Source: Woeseiaceae bacterium
GTDB taxonomy: Bacteria > Pseudomonadota > Gammaproteobacteria > Steroidobacterales > Woeseiaceae
Direction: 5' to 3'
Length of the DNA stretch: 8,454 nt
Assembly (NCBI GenBank): GCA_022866645.1
Contig: JALHUQ010000410.1
Location: 1 to 8,454, forward strand
Positions 6,452-8,454 of the stretch are shown here, piece after piece (the first letter of the stretch is position 1; every line of letters starts with the position of its first letter). A program made the translations under genes and the position numbers. Under the pieces are notes generated by a model that saw only the letters and a program-made list of their open reading frames with translations, made no database searches and was not told the origin of the DNA.

Positions 6452-8454
6452 ACCGCGACCTCGACGAACGATTTCAGTAAAGGAAAATACAGCGCGCATT
6501 TGACGCTTTGCCCGGACCAGTTGCTGTAGATGGACGAATAACGCGCCAGCTGGAGTGCATAACGAGCTGCTTCAACTTGCAGGAAGCCCGCAAGGTTTCC
6601 TCCTTCATGTGAGCTCGTCTTGTAGTCGATGATCCAGTGGGTGCCGTCGGCATCGATGCGAACCCGGTCGATAATTACTGACATCAGCTCACCTTCGGAG
6701 ACGCCTGTAAGCGCGAGCTCGGTATAACCCTCGCCTGAAAGTATCCAACGGCCCTTGTCGTCGTCCAGCATCGATGTAACGGCATCCTCGACTCTGGCGA
6801 CAATTGGCAACGCCGCCTCGTTGCTTATGCCGGCCTCACGCAGCCATCGAGAGGTGATATCGCGTCGGCATCCATTCTCGAGGCTGGGGCCTGTAACGCG
6901 TCCGTCAGCGAATAGTTGCAACCACCGATGTACCAGAGTTCCGGCAATGCGCGCATCGCTACCGACCCAATAGAATTCCACTTCGTTGTCGCTGCTCTCA
7001 ACCTCGTTGAGTGGCATTTCGCCAACAAGTAGCTCAACATCCGGCAACGTCCACGGCGACGAAAATCGACGTAATACGGGCGTTGCCCAAACTGATGAGT
7101 CTGCGACTGCTGCTCGTCGATGGCTATCTTCAAGTTGTCTGATGAACGCTGCTTCAACGGCAGGCCAAAGCAGACTCAACAAGCTATCGCTTCTTGCTGG
7201 CTTCAGTGTCTCGCCATCGGCTGCGACAGCGGTATTTCCCATGATATGCAATGATTTTCTGGCTCGCGTGCATGCGACGTAGAGCAAACGCGCCTGTTCG
7301 TGTCGATCTTTGTCGGATTCGGTCAACTCGATATAGCGATGCACCGGGTCACTCTCGACTTCCGAGCGTCGACCAATCGGGCTTATGACTTTCCGTTCCA
7401 CACCGCGTTGTCCTGGCAGGTCGAACCACGACAGCACGCGGCGATTGCCGTGCCCCGGCTGTCGTCCCAGGCCGAACAACAATACATGATCAAATTCCAG
7501 CCCCTTGGCGCGATGCATGGTCATTATCTGCAAGCGGGCGTGGTCATTGCTCGATACCAATTCCAGGTCAAGGGTTGATTCGAGTTCACCAACGTCGATT
7601 AGTGTCCCTGCACGCTCGAGGTTCCCGAGCACGTCAAAATACCGGTACACGTTCTCCACGGCATAGTTGTCGGACAATATTCCGGGGCCGCCCAATGCGA
7701 ACCAGACCTTTTCCACCAGGTCGCGCAGACTTTGGGATCGACGCACTGCTGTCAGTAACGCTAGCGTTCCTTGCGCTTGTCGCACAGCCCGCTGACCGAA
7801 GTCCGATAGGAACGCCAGCCGCTCTTTATCCTGCAATAGCTCCCACACGGTGCTGTTGGTGTCATTTCGGACCAACGCGTGCAAATCGGACCACTGCAAA
7901 CCGATCCAAGGGGCGCGCAACAGACCCAACCAGGCAATTCGGTCGCCCTGATGTGCGGCTGCGCGGGTTAACGCCAGCACGTCGATTATCTCGGGCAAAT
8001 CGGTCAGGCGGTCAATGTCTACCGCTCGATACGGGATGCGCCGCTTTCGCAGTTCGGCAAGCAGTTGCGGCAATTGTGTTCGTCCTCGAACCAGTACCGC
8101 CATGTCGTCGTCCGGGTACTGATGCAAAGTCTCTGCGATGGTGCGACTGCCGGCGGCGGCCTCGTCTTCAATGGCGGCGCCGAAAATCGGATGAATGACA
8201 CAATCACCCAGCCCCTGCAGATGCGCAGCAGGCACAGCCTCTGAGTAGGCTACAGCACCGCGCATAGGATCATCATTCGCCGCGAGGATGGTTGGAAAGA
8301 CCGTATTGAACCAATTCACCAGTCGTTCTCCCGAACGAAAGTTTCGGCGCAACAATAGTGGGGCCAGCTGAATGTGGCCGATGCCAAATTCCCGCGCGAG
8401 CAGGAACTGGCCGACTTCTGCATTTCGGAAGCGATAAATCGATTGCATAGGATC
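6448..8454 (-). CDS. addA: AddA-type UvrD-family helicase with C-terminal PD-(D/E)XK nuclease, 5' part outside the window
   Basis: The frame is open to the right edge and reads Asp-Pro before the first Met (DPMQSIYRFR), which is helicase motif III. The N-terminal part with the Walker A and B motifs is therefore missing. Counting from that Met, the remaining 666 residues show motif IV (LLLRRNFRS, 31-39), motif V (IMTMHRAKGLEFDHV, 308-322) and motif VI (EQARLLYVACTRAR, 384-397). A RecB/AddA-like nuclease domain follows: His507 (AGTLVHRW), Asp594 (IIDRVRID), DYK at 608-610 (Asp608, Lys610) and QLARY (633-637). All four nuclease motifs look intact. AddA works with AddB to process double-strand breaks for RecA, replacing RecBCD in many bacteria. 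A related single-subunit UvrD-like helicase-nuclease is the alternative. The stop interlocks with that of gspN, so the two genes converge with no spacer. Confidence 0.85.
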   Translation of the reverse strand, partial: DPMQSIYRFRNAEVGQFLLAREFGIGHIQLAPLLLRRNFRSGERLVNWFNTVFPTILAANDDPMRGAVAYSEAVPAAHLQGLGDCVIHPIFGAAIEDEAAAGSRTIAETLHQYPDDDMAVLVRGRTQLPQLLAELRKRRIPYRAVDIDRLTDLPEIIDVLALTRAAAHQGDRIAWLGLLRAPWIGLQWSDLHALVRNDTNSTVWELLQDKERLAFLSDFGQRAVRQAQGTLALLTAVRRSQSLRDLVEKVWFALGGPGILSDNYAVENVYRYFDVLGNLERAGTLIDVGELESTLDLELVSSNDHARLQIMTMHRAKGLEFDHVLLFGLGRQPGHGNRRVLSWFDLPGQRGVERKVISPIGRRSEVESDPVHRYIELTESDKDRHEQARLLYVACTRARKSLHIMGNTAVAADGETLKPARSDSLLSLLWPAVEAAFIRQLEDSHRRAAVADSSVWATPVLRRFSSPWTLPDVELLVGEMPLNEVESSDNEVEFYWVGSDARIAGTLVHRWLQLFADGRVTGPSLENGCRRDITSRWLREAGISNEAALPIVARVEDAVTSMLDDDKGRWILSGEGYTELALTGVSEGELMSVIIDRVRIDADGTHWIIDYKTSSHEGGNLAGFLQVEAARYALQLARYSSIYSNWSGQSVKCALYFPLLKSFVEVAV

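Noticed and set aside
7575..8198. 207-residue plus-strand ORF inside the helicase gene
   Set aside because: It is antisense to conserved addA sequence, rich in Arg, Pro and Thr, with no ribosome binding site or family motif.
8450..8454. Window ends in GGATC, which could suggest a cloning-site boundary
   Set aside because: GATC is common in this sequence and the reading frame continues normally to the edge, so a chance cut point is the simpler reading.

Overview
The window looks like a stretch of gammaproteobacterial chromosome with moderate GC (mid-50s % by eye). The basis is a gammaproteobacterial-style type II secretion system (T2SS) gene order, G-H-I-J-K-L-M-N, beside a rhombosortase-type rhomboid protease and an AddA-type helicase-nuclease. 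The genus cannot be named from the sequence; an environmental or marine heterotroph that secretes enzymes is plausible, but that is inference.

Layout, left to right. (1) At 1-28 on the minus strand are the first nine codons of an unidentified gene that runs off the left edge. (2) At 28-249 (minus) is a 73-residue ORF that is a remnant of fabD (malonyl-CoA:ACP transacylase). The family's N-terminal motif is joined in frame to its mid-protein region, and both the active-site serine region and the C-terminus are gone. (3) At 287-901 (minus) is an intact rhombosortase gene, rrtA. (4) A 61-bp divergent promoter region separates rrtA from the next block. (5) At 963-6451 (plus) is a tight eight-gene T2SS operon: gspG (major pseudopilin), gspH, gspI, gspJ, gspK (minor pseudopilins), gspL and gspM (inner-membrane platform) and gspN. 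Most junctions are 4-nt stop/start overlaps and most starts are GTG or TTG, so several true starts lie inside longer ORFs. (6) At 6448-8454 (minus) is the C-terminal two thirds or less of an AddA-type UvrD-family helicase/PD-(D/E)XK nuclease, running off the right edge and meeting gspN tail to tail with interlocked stop codons.

How the genes work together: GspG forms the periplasmic pseudopilus, GspH/I/J/K form its tip, and GspL/M link the platform to the GspE ATPase. That ATPase and the genes for GspC, D, F and O are not in this window. Rhombosortase is known to process GlyGly-CTERM proteins, some of which are T2SS cargo, so the head-to-head arrangement of rrtA with the T2SS operon makes functional sense. 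No GlyGly-CTERM substrate is encoded here. I see no mobile element, CRISPR array, RNA gene or wholly unknown system. The least ordinary parts are the fabD remnant and the symmetric divergent promoter between rrtA and gspG. No gene-free stretch exceeds about 60 bp.
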